Shown here one piece after another: positions 8,000 through 16,473 of a DNA stretch of 64,000 nt (the first letter of the stretch is position 1; each line of letters begins with the position of its first letter). The notes beneath the pieces are model-generated. The model saw only the letters and a program-made list of their open reading frames with translations, ran no database searches and was not told where the DNA came from. Source of the DNA: Hephaestia caeni. Lineage in GTDB: Bacteria; Pseudomonadota; Alphaproteobacteria; Sphingomonadales; Sphingomonadaceae. Location: NCBI RefSeq assembly GCF_003550065.1, contig NZ_QXDC01000005.1, positions 186,001 through 250,000 on the forward strand. Reading direction: 5' to 3'. The translations under genes were made by a program, and so were the position numbers.

Positions 8000-8084
8000 A
8001 GAGGAAGAGGGCTGCGGCATTCGCCGTGACGGGTTTGAGGGTCGAGAGAGAGGCTCCCGGCCGGCCCGTCATGGAGATTCTGCC
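8000..8084 (+). promoter_or_regulatory. structured leader A of the DUF932 gene
   Basis: Shares most of its sequence with 9365-9444 before parB: the opening GAGGAAGAGGGCTGCG, a GTGACGGG block, a GAGAGAG purine run and CCCGTCATGGAGA. TGACGGG (8027-8033) pairs with CCCGTCA (8065-8071), placing a hairpin one base before the GGAG ribosome binding site (8073-8076). Confidence 0.6.
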
Positions 8085-9296
8085 ATGACCCAGATAAACA
8101 TCGTCGCCGAGCAAGATGCCTTCGGCGCCCCGCCGGTTTCAGCCGGCTATAAGGTCGACATCTCGCGCGGCGAACGGATCGGGCGGGTGTCGTCCGAATG
8201 GTTCTCGCGGCCCGACGACGAGCGCTATCTGTCGCTCAGCGCCCTCCACGCCGCGGTTCGCGCCCGCGCCGATCGCGCCGCGGCGCGCACCGTCGAATCT
8301 CGCGCCATCCGCGTCGAGGCCAGTCGCGATGACGCGGAGCGCCTGGCGTTGATCGTGCCCGGCCGCGAGGAGCCCATCGCTCCCACGCACTGGTCGTTCG
8401 GCCAGATGTGCAGCCTCATCGGCGCGCCCGCCGGCTATATGCGGCAGCTTCCCGCGCCGCTTGCCGGCATCAACATGCAGCACGGGCTGCTCTCGCACCG
8501 CGCCGAGCTGGTGAAGACGCTGGAAGCGGACGACGGGCGGATCGAACTGCGCGCCGTCACCGGCCCGGACTACGGCCGCATCTGGGACCATGAATTGGTT
8601 GCTGCGATCATGAAGATCGCCGGCGACGGCACGGGCGATACATGCTGGAAGGTGCCGGGCCTGCTCGACTGGTCGACCATGACGCACAATCCGTTTGTCG
8701 AGGTGACCAAGGACACCACCACCCTCTACGCCTCCGATCGCGATGTCTTCCTCTTCCTGGTCGACGACACTCATCCGATCGAAGCCGGCCGCCTGCCCAA
8801 TGGCGACCCTGATCTCTACTTCCGGGGCTTCTATTGCTGGAACAGCGAGGTGGGCTCCAAGACGCTCGGCATGGCGTCCTTCTATCTCCGCGCGGTTTGC
8901 ATGAATCGCAACATCTGGGGCGCCGAGGGCTTCGAGGAGATCTCGATCCGTCACAGCAAGTTCGCCAGCCACCGGTTCGCGCATCAGGCGGCGCCGGCGC
9001 TGGAACGCTTCGCCACGTCGTCGCCCGCCCCGTTTCTAGCGGGGATCAGGGCCGCTCGCGAGCAGGTCGTTGCCCGCAAGGACGAGGATCGCGAGAGCTT
9101 CTTGCGCAGGCGCGGCTTCTCACGTCCCGAGACTGAGAAGATCATCGCCACCGTGCTGGAGGAAGAAGGGCGGCCGCCGGAGTCGATCTTCGACTTTGTC
9201 CAGGGAATCACGGCGCTCGCCCGCGCCAAGCCACATCAAGATGCGCGGCTGGAGCTGGAGGGCAAAGCCGCGAAACTCCTTTCCAGCGTCCGGTAA
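8085..9296 (+). CDS. DUF932 domain protein
   Basis: 403 residues. The DUF932 core is visible: TGPDYGRIWDHELVAAI, ...SDRDVFLFLVDDTHPIEAG, LYFRGFYCWNSEVGSKTLGMASFYLRAVCMNRNIWG, and ISIRHSKFASHRF. DUF932 proteins are plasmid- and ICE-borne (related to phage/plasmid-like protein LGT_TIGR03299); their biochemical role is not settled. It starts at 8085 behind a GGAG site and a structured leader shared with parB, so the two genes are probably co-regulated. Confidence 0.85.
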   Translation: MTQINIVAEQDAFGAPPVSAGYKVDISRGERIGRVSSEWFSRPDDERYLSLSALHAAVRARADRAAARTVESRAIRVEASRDDAERLALIVPGREEPIAPTHWSFGQMCSLIGAPAGYMRQLPAPLAGINMQHGLLSHRAELVKTLEADDGRIELRAVTGPDYGRIWDHELVAAIMKIAGDGTGDTCWKVPGLLDWSTMTHNPFVEVTKDTTTLYASDRDVFLFLVDDTHPIEAGRLPNGDPDLYFRGFYCWNSEVGSKTLGMASFYLRAVCMNRNIWGAEGFEEISIRHSKFASHRFAHQAAPALERFATSSPAPFLAGIRAAREQVVARKDEDRESFLRRRGFSRPETEKIIATVLEEEGRPPESIFDFVQGITALARAKPHQDARLELEGKAAKLLSSVR

Positions 9297-9303
9297 TACC
9301 GGG

Positions 9304-9338
9304 AGGCGTGAAGCCGGTGTCTACGGCTCCACGCCTTT
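9304..9338 (+). terminator. weak terminator-like hairpin after the DUF932 gene
   Basis: AGGCGTG (9304-9310) pairs with CACGCCT (9330-9336), with an inner GCCG/CGGC stem and a 7-nt loop, followed by TTT. The T-run is short. It separates the DUF932 stop from the parB leader. Confidence 0.5.
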
Positions 9339-9364
9339 ACGATTCCGCGCAGCCCGAGCCTCCT

Positions 9365-9444
9365 AGAGGAAGAGGGCTGCGCTCGCTTCGTGACGGGTTG
9401 AGGTCGCGAGAGAGTCTCACGGCCGCCCGTCATGGAGAATGACC
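9365..9444 (+). promoter_or_regulatory. structured leader B of the parB gene
   Basis: Paralogue of leader A (8000-8084). TGACGGG (9391-9397) pairs with CCCGTCA (9426-9432), with GAGAGAG in the loop and the GGAG ribosome binding site at 9434-9437, directly after the stem. By analogy with copy A, where 8 nt separate GGAG from ATG, the parB start is 9445 rather than the in-frame ATG at 9439. Confidence 0.6.
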
Positions 9445-11574
9445 ATGACCCGAGTTCAGAAGATCGTCCTGTCCTCATCGCGGGATATCCCGTTCAACAA
9501 GCTGGTGCTGAGCCAGTCCAATGTCCGCCGGATCAAGGCCGGCGTCTCAATCGACGAGCTGGCCGAGGACATCGCCCGGCGCACGCTCCTGCAGAGCATC
9601 ACCGTGCGGCCGGTTCGCGATGCCGAAGGCGTCGAGACCGGCATGTTCGAGGTGCCGGCCGGCGGCCGCCGCTTCCGCGCGCTCGAACTTCTGGTCAAGC
9701 AGAAGCGCTTGGCCAAGACCGCGCCCGTGCCCTGCGTCGTGCGCGAGAACGGCATTCCCGAGGAAGACAGCCTCGCCGAAAACGTCCAGCGCGCGCCGCT
9801 GCATCCGCTCGATCAGTTCCGGGCGTTCCTGGCGCTGCGTGAGAAGGGCCAATCCGAGGAGGACATCGCCGCGGCCTTCTTTGTCGCTGTGTCGGTGGTC
9901 AAGCAGCGCCTCCGCCTTGCGTCCGTCTCGCCCAAGCTGCTCGACGTCTATGCCGACGACGGCATGACGCTGGACCAGCTCATGGCGTTCACCGTCAACG
10001 GCGATCATGAGCGCCAGGAGCAGGTGTTCGAGCGCCTGACCCAGTCGTACTCCAAAGAGCCGCATGTCATCCGCCGGATGCTCACCGAGGGGGCCGTGCG
10101 GGCGTCTGACAAGCGCGCGCAATTCATCGGCCTCGACGCCTACACCGAGGCGGGCGGCGTGATCCTGCGCGACCTGTTCCAGGGCGACGACGGCGGCTGG
10201 CTGCAGGATGTCGGTCTCCTCGACATGCTGGTGGCCGAGAAGCTGCGCGAGCAGTCCGAAGCGATCCGCGCCGAAGGCTGGAAGTGGATCGATGTCGCGC
10301 CCGACTTTGCCTACGGCCACACCTACGGCCTGCGGCAATTGCGCGGCGAGCAGATTCCGCTCACCCACGATGAGCAGGCGACGCGCGATGCGTTGCAAGC
10401 CGAGATGGACAGTCTGGAGGAGACCTACGCCGAAGCCGAGGAACTGCCCGACGAGGTCGATCAACGACTCGGCGAGATCGAGACGGCGCTTGCCGCCTTC
10501 GATGAACGCCCCCAGGCCTTCGATCCCGAGGAGGTCGCGCGAGCTGGCGCCTTCATCAGCATCGACGGCTCCGGCGCCCTGCGCATCGAGCGCGGCTATG
10601 TCCGCCCCGAGGACGAACTTCGGATCGCCCCCGAGTCTGACGCCGAGACCGATCCGGCCGAAGGGCCGACCATCGCAACACGCGCTGAGCATGACGGTGC
10701 GAGCGTGGTCGCGGACCCGGAGAGTCCTGCCGCTGAGCCCGAAGAAGACGATGGTATCAAGCCGATTCCTGACCGGCTGATGACCGAGCTGACCGCCCAT
10801 CGGACCCTGGCCCTTCGCCATGCGGTGGGCGAGAATCCCGACATCGCCTTCATCGCCGCGCTTCACGCCCTGTGCCTCAAGGTGTTTTACCGTTACGCGC
10901 AGGACACCTGTCTGGAGCTCGACCTGAAGAGTGTCGGTTTCAGCGCTCAGGCGCCGGGCCTTGCCGACAGTGCGCTTGCCGTCGCTTTCGACGCCCGGCA
11001 TCAGGCTTGGGTCAGCGCGCTGCCGAAGGAACCGGCCGACCTTTGGGACGGGCTTGTGACGTTCGACGGCGACAGCCGTCGGGCGCTCTTCGCTCATTGC
11101 GTCTCGCTGTCGGTCAACGCGGTCTATGAGGCCTACAATCGCAAGCCTCGCGCGCTGGCCCACGCCGACCGGATCGCCCATGCCGTCGATCTCGACATGG
11201 TTGCCGCCGGTTGGACGCCGACGATCGAAAACTATTTTGGTCGGGTGACCAAGGCCCGCATCCTCGCAGCCGTGCGGGAGGCGAAAGGTGAGCGTGCGGG
11301 CGACCGCATTGAGCATCTGAAGAAGGCCGAGATGGCCGAACAAGCCCAGACGCTGTTGGCCGGGTCCGGATGGCTGCCGGAGCCGCTGCGCACACCGGGT
11401 CGCGACGTGCTGAGCGCCGTTGAGTCCGACGCCATCGACGCTGCGGAAGCAGGCGCCGACGCGGCGGGCGAAGAAACGGCGGCGGACGGCGGCGAAACGG
11501 CCGTGGTCGAAGACGACGAAGTGACCGAGGATGAGTCGGTCGCGCTCGAAGCCCACGCGACCGCGGCCGAATAA
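9445..11574 (+). CDS. ParB/RepB/Spo0J-family protein
   Basis: 709 residues. N-terminal ParB/Srx domain (LVLSQSNVRRIKAGVSIDELAEDI ... VPAGGRRFRALELL ... PCVVRENG) with the catalytic-type segment ENVQRAPLHPLDQFRAF, then a helix-turn-helix (EEDIAAAFFVAVSVVKQRLRLASVSP) to about residue 170. The long C-terminal half is acidic and specific to ICE and megaplasmid homologues. A ParA gene lies at 18101, well separated, so a partition partnership is possible but unproven. Start chosen from RBS spacing. Confidence 0.88.
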   Translation: MTRVQKIVLSSSRDIPFNKLVLSQSNVRRIKAGVSIDELAEDIARRTLLQSITVRPVRDAEGVETGMFEVPAGGRRFRALELLVKQKRLAKTAPVPCVVRENGIPEEDSLAENVQRAPLHPLDQFRAFLALREKGQSEEDIAAAFFVAVSVVKQRLRLASVSPKLLDVYADDGMTLDQLMAFTVNGDHERQEQVFERLTQSYSKEPHVIRRMLTEGAVRASDKRAQFIGLDAYTEAGGVILRDLFQGDDGGWLQDVGLLDMLVAEKLREQSEAIRAEGWKWIDVAPDFAYGHTYGLRQLRGEQIPLTHDEQATRDALQAEMDSLEETYAEAEELPDEVDQRLGEIETALAAFDERPQAFDPEEVARAGAFISIDGSGALRIERGYVRPEDELRIAPESDAETDPAEGPTIATRAEHDGASVVADPESPAAEPEEDDGIKPIPDRLMTELTAHRTLALRHAVGENPDIAFIAALHALCLKVFYRYAQDTCLELDLKSVGFSAQAPGLADSALAVAFDARHQAWVSALPKEPADLWDGLVTFDGDSRRALFAHCVSLSVNAVYEAYNRKPRALAHADRIAHAVDLDMVAAGWTPTIENYFGRVTKARILAAVREAKGERAGDRIEHLKKAEMAEQAQTLLAGSGWLPEPLRTPGRDVLSAVESDAIDAAEAGADAAGEETAADGGETAVVEDDEVTEDESVALEAHATAAE

Positions 11575-11598
11575 CGAAGGAGCCAACCGCACTGCCAG

Positions 11599-11627
11599 GG
11601 GCCCGCCAGCGATGGCGGGCCCTTTTT
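11599..11627 (+). terminator. rho-independent terminator after parB
   Basis: Perfect 9-bp stem GGGCCCGCC / GGCGGGCCC with a 6-nt loop (AGCGAT) followed by TTTTT (11623-11627), 25 bp after the parB stop. Confidence 0.9.
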
Positions 11628-11643
11628 CGTCTCGGAGGACACG

Positions 11644-12687
11644 ATGTCGGACAATGCATCCGATCTGGCGCGCCGCATGGCCAGGCAGGCTGAGGCGGTC
11701 TGCCGGCATTATCTTTCCAACGGCCGCCGTGAAGGACGCTATTGGCTGGTAGGCGATGCCCGCAACACGCCGGGGCGGTCCATGTTCGTCCGCCTAAAGG
11801 GCACCGAATCCGGCAAGGGCGCTGCAGGCAAATGGACCGACGCCGCTACTGGCGAACACGGCGATTTGCTCGACGTCATCCGCGAGACACGCGGTCTCGT
11901 GGATTTCAAGGACGTCGCCGAAGAGGCGCGAACCTTCCTCAGCCTTCCGCATCCTGAGCCTGAGCGGCAATCAAGTCCGCGGCTGGCGCCAGCTCCGACC
12001 GGATCGCCCGAGGCCGCACGCCGGCTCTTCGCCATGTCGCAACCGATTCCGCGCACTGTCGTAGACACGTATTTGCGGAACCGCGGCATCACGGCTTTGC
12101 ACGGAACCGGATCGCTGCGCTTTCATCCGCGATGCTATTTCCGGCCGGACGAGCATAGTCCGACCGAGAGCTGGCCGGCGATGATTGCATCTGTCACCGA
12201 TCTCGGCGGCCGGATCACCGGCGTGCATCGCACGTGGCTTGCACCTGACGGCAGCGGCAAGGCACCGGTCGACACGCCGCGGCGGGCGATGGGCGACCTC
12301 CTCGGTCACGCGGTCCGGTTCGGAATAGCGCATGACGTGATGGCGGCCGGCGAAGGCATCGAGACCATTCTGTCGCTGCGAATGGCAGCGCGCCGCATGC
12401 CGATGGTCGCCGCGCTGTCGGCCGCACATCTTGCAGCCATCCTGTTCCCGGCGACACTCCGCCGACTCTACATCGTGCGTGACGACGATCCGGCTGGCGA
12501 TGGCGCGCGCGACAGCCTGATCGAACGGGCAAACGCTGTCGGGATCGATGCGATTGTTCTGTCGCCGACGCTCGGAGACTTCAACGAGGATCTCAGGCTG
12601 ATCGGCATCGTTGCGCTTTGCGCCAATGTCCGCGTTCAGCTCGCCCCGGAAGATGTCGCGCGCTTCGTCGCGGCCGAGGCGATGTAG
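11644..12687 (+). CDS. Toprim-domain primase-like protein (DUF7146)
   Basis: 347 residues. N-terminal region resembles the zinc-less primase start (YWLVGDARNTPGRSMFVRL ... GDLLDVIRETRG); the C-terminal half is a Toprim domain with AAGEGIETILS (catalytic Glu) and LYIVRDDDPAGDGARD (DxD metal site). Proteins of this type are common on ICEs and large plasmids, presumably priming or processing element DNA after transfer (inference). It starts at 11644, just downstream of the parB terminator, with GGAGG upstream (11634-11638). Confidence 0.82.
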   Translation: MSDNASDLARRMARQAEAVCRHYLSNGRREGRYWLVGDARNTPGRSMFVRLKGTESGKGAAGKWTDAATGEHGDLLDVIRETRGLVDFKDVAEEARTFLSLPHPEPERQSSPRLAPAPTGSPEAARRLFAMSQPIPRTVVDTYLRNRGITALHGTGSLRFHPRCYFRPDEHSPTESWPAMIASVTDLGGRITGVHRTWLAPDGSGKAPVDTPRRAMGDLLGHAVRFGIAHDVMAAGEGIETILSLRMAARRMPMVAALSAAHLAAILFPATLRRLYIVRDDDPAGDGARDSLIERANAVGIDAIVLSPTLGDFNEDLRLIGIVALCANVRVQLAPEDVARFVAAEAM

Positions 12688-12811
12688 TTCCGGAGGGATG
12701 CGACAAGAGGGGCGGCGCTGTCAGCGCGATCACCCTGGCTGCTTCCCATCTCGCCGGAGAGACCGCGACCCGGCCTTCGAGAGGGCGATCGGCCGTCAAA
12801 CGGTCCGGTCC

Positions 12812-12899
12812 GGCAATGGCTACGCCCGGTTCTTTTCCGCCGGCCCTTCGGGCCTTTGCATCGCGAAGCAAAACAACCGGGCTTCGCCATCCTCCGCTG
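12812..12899 (+). ncRNA. candidate structured leader, copy 1 (upstream of DUF2493)
   Basis: Part of the 318-bp gap 12688-13005. It shares flanks with 14917-15005: GGCAATGGC at 12812-12820 and GCCATCCTCCGCTG at 12886-12899. Between the flanks GCCCGGTT (12824-12831) pairs with AACCGGGC (12875-12882), enclosing GGCCC-TTC-GGGCC (12842-12854). In copy 2 the same positions hold different but still complementary bases, which is evidence for a conserved fold. I see nothing else in the rest of the gap except a GAAGGAG site before the next gene. Confidence 0.55.
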
Positions 12900-13005
12900 A
12901 CGCTTCGGCCCTGCGCTTCGCTCCGGGTGCAGGTCCGGCCCGCCCGACGGCTTTCGTCGCCAGAAGGCCGCGAGGGTCGCGGTCAAACCGACGAAGGAGC
13001 ATCCC

Positions 13006-13932
13006 ATGACAAGCGATCGCGACGACTTCGAGCCCCATCACGCTTCATCTCCTACCGACCACCTTCTCACCGAACTACAGCTTTACGGCTTCCGCCCCTT
13101 CCAGGACGAACTAGACCCGAGGCCGCTGCCTGAGGGGAACGCCGTCGCCGGCGCCATTGCCGACATCTTCGATGCGCTGATTGTCACCTTGCGGGACACC
13201 CGCCTCGAGCCTGACCTCGACGATCTGCTTTGGTCGACCGTCAATCTCTTCCACCGCGCCACCGACCGGATCGAGCGCGAACTCGACGACAATGAGCAGG
13301 CGCAGCGGCGGAGCCAGCGGGAGCAGGACGGCTCCGAGGTGAAATCCGTCGACCTGGAACGGCTCACCGCCGAGGGACAAACGCTGATTGAGCGCAGGGA
13401 CGCGTTCGAGCTGATGCGCGACCAGGCCGCCGAACATTTCGAACGCCACACCAGCTCATCTTGGCGGCCGCGCAGCGGATCGATGGTCAACCATCGCAAC
13501 CTGACCTCGGCGATGATCGACAGCCGCGACTTCCTCGCCGCCAAGCGCCGCGCCGAAACCGAAGTGATGCTGCCCGCGGGTCCGAAGATCGCCTTCACCG
13601 GCGGTCTCGACTTCAACGACCACCGGCTGATCTGGGCCAAGCTCGATCAGGTGCACGCCAAGCATCCGGACATGGTGCTGCTGCATGGCGGATCGCCGAA
13701 GGGCGCCGAGCGCATCGCCGCCCGCTGGGCCGACCATCGCAAGGTTCCGCAGGTCGCGTTCAAGCCCGACTGGACGAAACACGCCAAGGCTGCACCGTTC
13801 AAGCGCAATGATCAGATGCTCGAAGTCCTGCCCATCGGCGCCATGGTATTTCCGGGAACCGGCATCCAGGGCAATCTTGCGGACAAGGCTCGCAAGCTCG
13901 GCATCCCAGTTTGGAAGTTCGGCGGCGCGTGA
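13006..13932 (+). CDS. DUF2493 (SLOG-superfamily) protein
   Basis: 308 residues. The C-terminal ~120 residues form a Rossmann-like DUF2493 domain: KIAFTGGLDFNDHRLIWAKL, DMVLLHGGSPKGAERIAARW, VPQVAFKPDW and AMVFPGTGIQGNLADKARKLGIPVWKF. The N-terminal half is helical and acidic. DUF2493 belongs to the SLOG nucleotide-binding superfamily, often associated with mobile elements and nucleotide signalling; the ligand is unknown. It is preceded by the structured leader at 12812-12899 and by GAAGGAG. Confidence 0.82.
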   Translation: MTSDRDDFEPHHASSPTDHLLTELQLYGFRPFQDELDPRPLPEGNAVAGAIADIFDALIVTLRDTRLEPDLDDLLWSTVNLFHRATDRIERELDDNEQAQRRSQREQDGSEVKSVDLERLTAEGQTLIERRDAFELMRDQAAEHFERHTSSSWRPRSGSMVNHRNLTSAMIDSRDFLAAKRRAETEVMLPAGPKIAFTGGLDFNDHRLIWAKLDQVHAKHPDMVLLHGGSPKGAERIAARWADHRKVPQVAFKPDWTKHAKAAPFKRNDQMLEVLPIGAMVFPGTGIQGNLADKARKLGIPVWKFGGA

Positions 13933-14080
13933 GCGCCTCCCAACTTAACCTGCTCGCGGAAGCGGAAGTCCAGCCGGATTTCCGCTCCCGTTTTCGCTCA
14001 ATTTCGGCTATGCTCAGGTCGCGCCATGGTGGTGGTGGAAGGCACGACCGTCAGACATTTTCTCACGGGAGCCCATTACC

Positions 14081-14521
14081 ATGATCTTCATCGGCATTCT
14101 CGCCAGCATCGCAGCCATTGGCATGCTCTGCTGGCTCTTGTTCACCCTTGCCGTATTCGCACTGCCCGCCTTCGCCGGCGTCACCACTGGAGTTTGGGCC
14201 TATCAGACCGGCGCGGGCTGGATCGGCGGCATCGTCGTCGGCCTGGTCGCCGCCGCACTGACGTTCGGCATCGGCCAGTTCCTGCTCGCCTTCGTGCGGC
14301 CGCTCTGGCTGCGCCTCGCGATCGCGATCGTGTTCGTCGCGCCCGCAGCGCTCGCCGGCTATCACGCCACCCATGGCATCGTGAAGCACACGATGCCTTC
14401 CGACACGTGGCAGATCGTCTTTTCCGTCATCGGCGCAATTGCCGTCGGCGTCACAGCATTCGTGCGCGTGGCGGCGATGGCAGCGCCCGGACCGTCCGGG
14501 CGGGGCTTGGCACGCGCCTGA
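14081..14521 (+). CDS. small multi-pass membrane protein, unknown function
   Basis: 146 residues with four hydrophobic segments (about 2-30, 40-65, 75-95 and 105-130), rich in Gly/Ala, with no recognisable catalytic motif; the last ~15 residues are soluble. Its ATG at 14081 follows GGGAGCCC. It is isolated between DUF2493 and the DUF736 leader and not a part of the T4SS that I recognise. Confidence 0.6.
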   Translation: MIFIGILASIAAIGMLCWLLFTLAVFALPAFAGVTTGVWAYQTGAGWIGGIVVGLVAAALTFGIGQFLLAFVRPLWLRLAIAIVFVAPAALAGYHATHGIVKHTMPSDTWQIVFSVIGAIAVGVTAFVRVAAMAAPGPSGRGLARA

Positions 14522-14916
14522 CGCCATCAGCAGCAGAGGCAGAACCAACTAATGATCTCCCCAGCGCCGCCCTCGTCATCGAAGCCATGGGAATGGCGGT
14601 TAGCGCCACTCGGACCTTAGTCTCGGTCAACCCGTGTCGCGTCATCGCAGTTTCACGCTGGAGCAGTGAGGCGTCGTTCGGTCACACGATCGAAACATCG
14701 GTGTGCGAGCTTTCATACCAGAGCAGTGTCTGCGTCGAGATGCGGTCAGGCCCGGAACGGTCGCGTGGAATCGCCAACCGCGTTGACGCCGGGACCGCGA
14801 CGGCAGCGCGCTCGCCACGTTCTCCTCAATCCATCTCTGTCTAACCGACCGCTCCAAAACGGCCTCTTCAATGGGCTGATCTGGCCGAAGGCCGGCTGCG
14901 CCTCGATCGCCTATGC
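14522..14916. other. 395-bp stretch with no supported gene
   Basis: Short frames on both strands here have no family resemblance and no ribosome binding sites. I see no repeat or terminator. The stretch leads into the structured leader at 14917. Confidence 0.5.
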
Positions 14917-15005
14917 GGCAATGGCGCCGAGCGACTTTCTTCCCCTGCCGGCTGCGCCGTCATCCTCGCGAAACAACAAAGTCGCCTGGCTGCCATCCTC
15001 CGCTG
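14917..15005 (+). ncRNA. candidate structured leader, copy 2 (upstream of DUF736)
   Basis: Shares GGCAATGGC (14917-14925) and GCCATCCTCCGCTG (14992-15005) with copy 1. GCGACTTT (14931-14938) pairs with AAAGTCGC (14978-14985) and encloses CGGC-TGC-GCCG (14949-14959). Both stems differ in sequence from copy 1 yet remain complementary, and the apical loop is 3 nt in both. About 100 nt separate it from the DUF736 ATG. Confidence 0.55.
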
Positions 15006-15107
15006 CGCTGCGGTCGCAAGCGATGCCGCGTCGATCGCCTTCGGCCCGCCGATCGCCATCGAGGCCGCAATGGTGCGGGCTCGGAACAGAGTTCAAGGAG
15101 AACTATC

Positions 15108-15434
15108 ATGGCGACCATCGGCACCTTCAAGAAGACCGGCAACAACGAATTTGTCGGCGACATCGTCACCCTCTCGGTCCAGGCCAGGAACGTCCGCATC
15201 GTCCCGGAGAACGGCCGCTCAGCCGAGAACGCTCCCAGCCACCGCGTCTTCGTCGGCCGCGCCGAGATCGGCGCCGCCTGGTCCAAGCGCTCGAACGAAG
15301 GCCGCGACTATCTGAGCCTCAAGCTCGACGATCCGAGCTTCACCGCCCCGATCTTCGCCAACCTCTTCGACGACGAGGACGGCGAGGGCTACAGCCTCAT
15401 CTGGTCCCGCCCCAGCCGTAGGAACGCGGATTGA
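15108..15434 (+). CDS. DUF736 family protein (first copy)
   Basis: 108 residues, MATIGTFKKTGNNEFVGDIVTLSVQ ... PSHRVFVGRAEIGAAW ... RDYLSLKLDDPSFTAPIFANLF, the single-domain DUF736 signature. DUF736 proteins are small plasmid/ICE proteins of unknown biochemical role, abundant in alphaproteobacterial elements. The start at 15108 follows AAGGAG. A second, diverged copy lies at 20080. It is preceded by the structured leader shared with DUF2493. Confidence 0.88.
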   Translation: MATIGTFKKTGNNEFVGDIVTLSVQARNVRIVPENGRSAENAPSHRVFVGRAEIGAAWSKRSNEGRDYLSLKLDDPSFTAPIFANLFDDEDGEGYSLIWSRPSRRNAD

Positions 15435-15592
15435 CCGCCCGGCTCAGGATGCCCCGCCCGATCCTCGGGCGGGGCAAGCCCTTCAAGGCTCGTCGATCCG
15501 GCTTTGCGCATTGTCGGCATTGCGCGTCGGCGGTTTGGTAGTCTCTCGGTTTGAATTACGCGCCACCGCCCTTTTGCGGATAGTGTCGTCCA

Positions 15593-15972
15593 ATGAACGG
15601 CAAGCTGAAAGACTGGGCACGCACGATCAAGCGAGACGTGCATGCGATTTATCTCGCTGCTCGCGATCCTCGCACCCCCTGGTACGCGAAAGCGCTGGCG
15701 CTATGCGTTGCTGGATACGCTCTGTCGCCAATAGATCTGATTCCAGACTTCATTCCAGTGCTGGGGTATCTCGACGACGCGATAATTGTGCCGCTCGGCA
15801 TTCTGGCTGTGATCAAAATGATCCCGCCAGAAGTTTTGGCAGAGCACCGCGCCGCCGCCGCTCTTGCCGGAGTGCGCCCGGTGAGTGGAACCGCCGCCGT
15901 AGTAATAGTTGCGTCTGGGTCGCATCCGTTGGACTGACGGCATGGCTCGGCTATCGCTATTTCACCGGCTGA
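15593..15972 (+). pseudogene. YkvA family (DUF1232) protein with C-terminal frameshift
   Basis: The 5' frame starts MNGKLKDWARTIKRDVHAIYLAARD and contains the DUF1232 core WYAKALALCVAGYALSPIDLIPDFIPVLGYLDDAIIVPLGI. It terminates early at 15937 after ...VIVASGSHPLD. The other frame supplies the expected final hydrophobic helix, VWVASVGLTAWLGYRYFTG, ending at 15972. Restoring one base near 15910-15914 would fuse the two into a typical two-helix YkvA protein of about 126 residues. Either a real 1-nt deletion or an assembly error; the truncated form may still be made. Function of the family is unknown. Confidence 0.65.
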
Positions 15973-16071
15973 ATTTCAAACTGAGGCACTACCGGCGGTT
16001 TTGACGGATTTGCACGTTTCCGCTTATCCGGCAGTGCGGATCGGGCAAGTCGGGCCGCGACTCGCTGAGAC

Positions 16072-16299
16072 TCACGTCTCAGCTTCCTCTACCGCCTCAT
16101 CGAGAAGGTCGGCGGGTCTCACGCCCAACGCTTCCGACAAATGCCACATCGTCAACAGCGTGACATTCTGCTGGCCCCGCTCCATGCCGCTCACATAGGC
16201 GCGGTCCACACCCATTTTCACGGCGACCGCTTCCTGACTCAGACCGGCCGCGACGCGATACCTCCTGACGTTGGCTCCAAAAATTCTGCGAATGTCCAT
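16072..16299 (-). CDS. XRE-family repressor (QseC-like position)
   Basis: 75 residues, essentially one helix-turn-helix domain: MDIRRIFGANVRRYRVAAGLSQEAVAVKMGV ... RAYVSGMERGQQNVTLLTMWHLSEALGV. Start taken as the ATG at 16299 (an in-frame TTG at 16317 is possible); no Shine-Dalgarno is evident and the predicted transcript start is within about 20 bp, so translation may be nearly leaderless. It is divergent from the small DUF2285 gene with a symmetric operator-like sequence between them. In ICEMlSymR7A the XRE protein QseC is divergent from the DUF2285 antiactivator gene qseM; this arrangement matches (inference by synteny). Confidence 0.8.
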   Translation of the reverse strand: MDIRRIFGANVRRYRVAAGLSQEAVAVKMGVDRAYVSGMERGQQNVTLLTMWHLSEALGVRPADLLDEAVEEAET

Positions 16300-16321
16300 C
16301 CGCAGGATAGGAGACAATCGA

Positions 16322-16348
16322 GTATTATATCGCTACGTGTTATAATAC
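16322..16348. promoter_or_regulatory. symmetric operator/promoter between the XRE and DUF2285 genes
   Basis: Perfect inverted repeat GTATTATA (16322-16329) / TATAATAC (16341-16348) with an 11-nt spacer. Each arm contains a consensus -10 hexamer TATAAT, one for each strand, so repressor binding here could control both divergent genes. Confidence 0.6.
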
Positions 16349-16473
16349 ACGGCCGCGAAGCCTCCTCGCGATGCCGCCACTGGGCTGGCGCGATGCGTGA
16401 AAAGCATCGGGAAATTTCAGCTATCGGTCTGGTTTGCATTGGCGATGCGGATACGATCGATTAACCAAAGAAG

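Noticed and set aside
9547-11709. 720-codon open frame antisense to parB
   Set aside because: It is the mirror of a strong ParB gene in high-GC DNA; no family resemblance, no ribosome binding site, and low-complexity His/Arg/Gly composition.
14026-14844. 272-codon plus-strand frame over the membrane protein gene
   Set aside because: Overlaps the better-supported 14081-14521 gene in another frame; Arg/His-rich with no domain.
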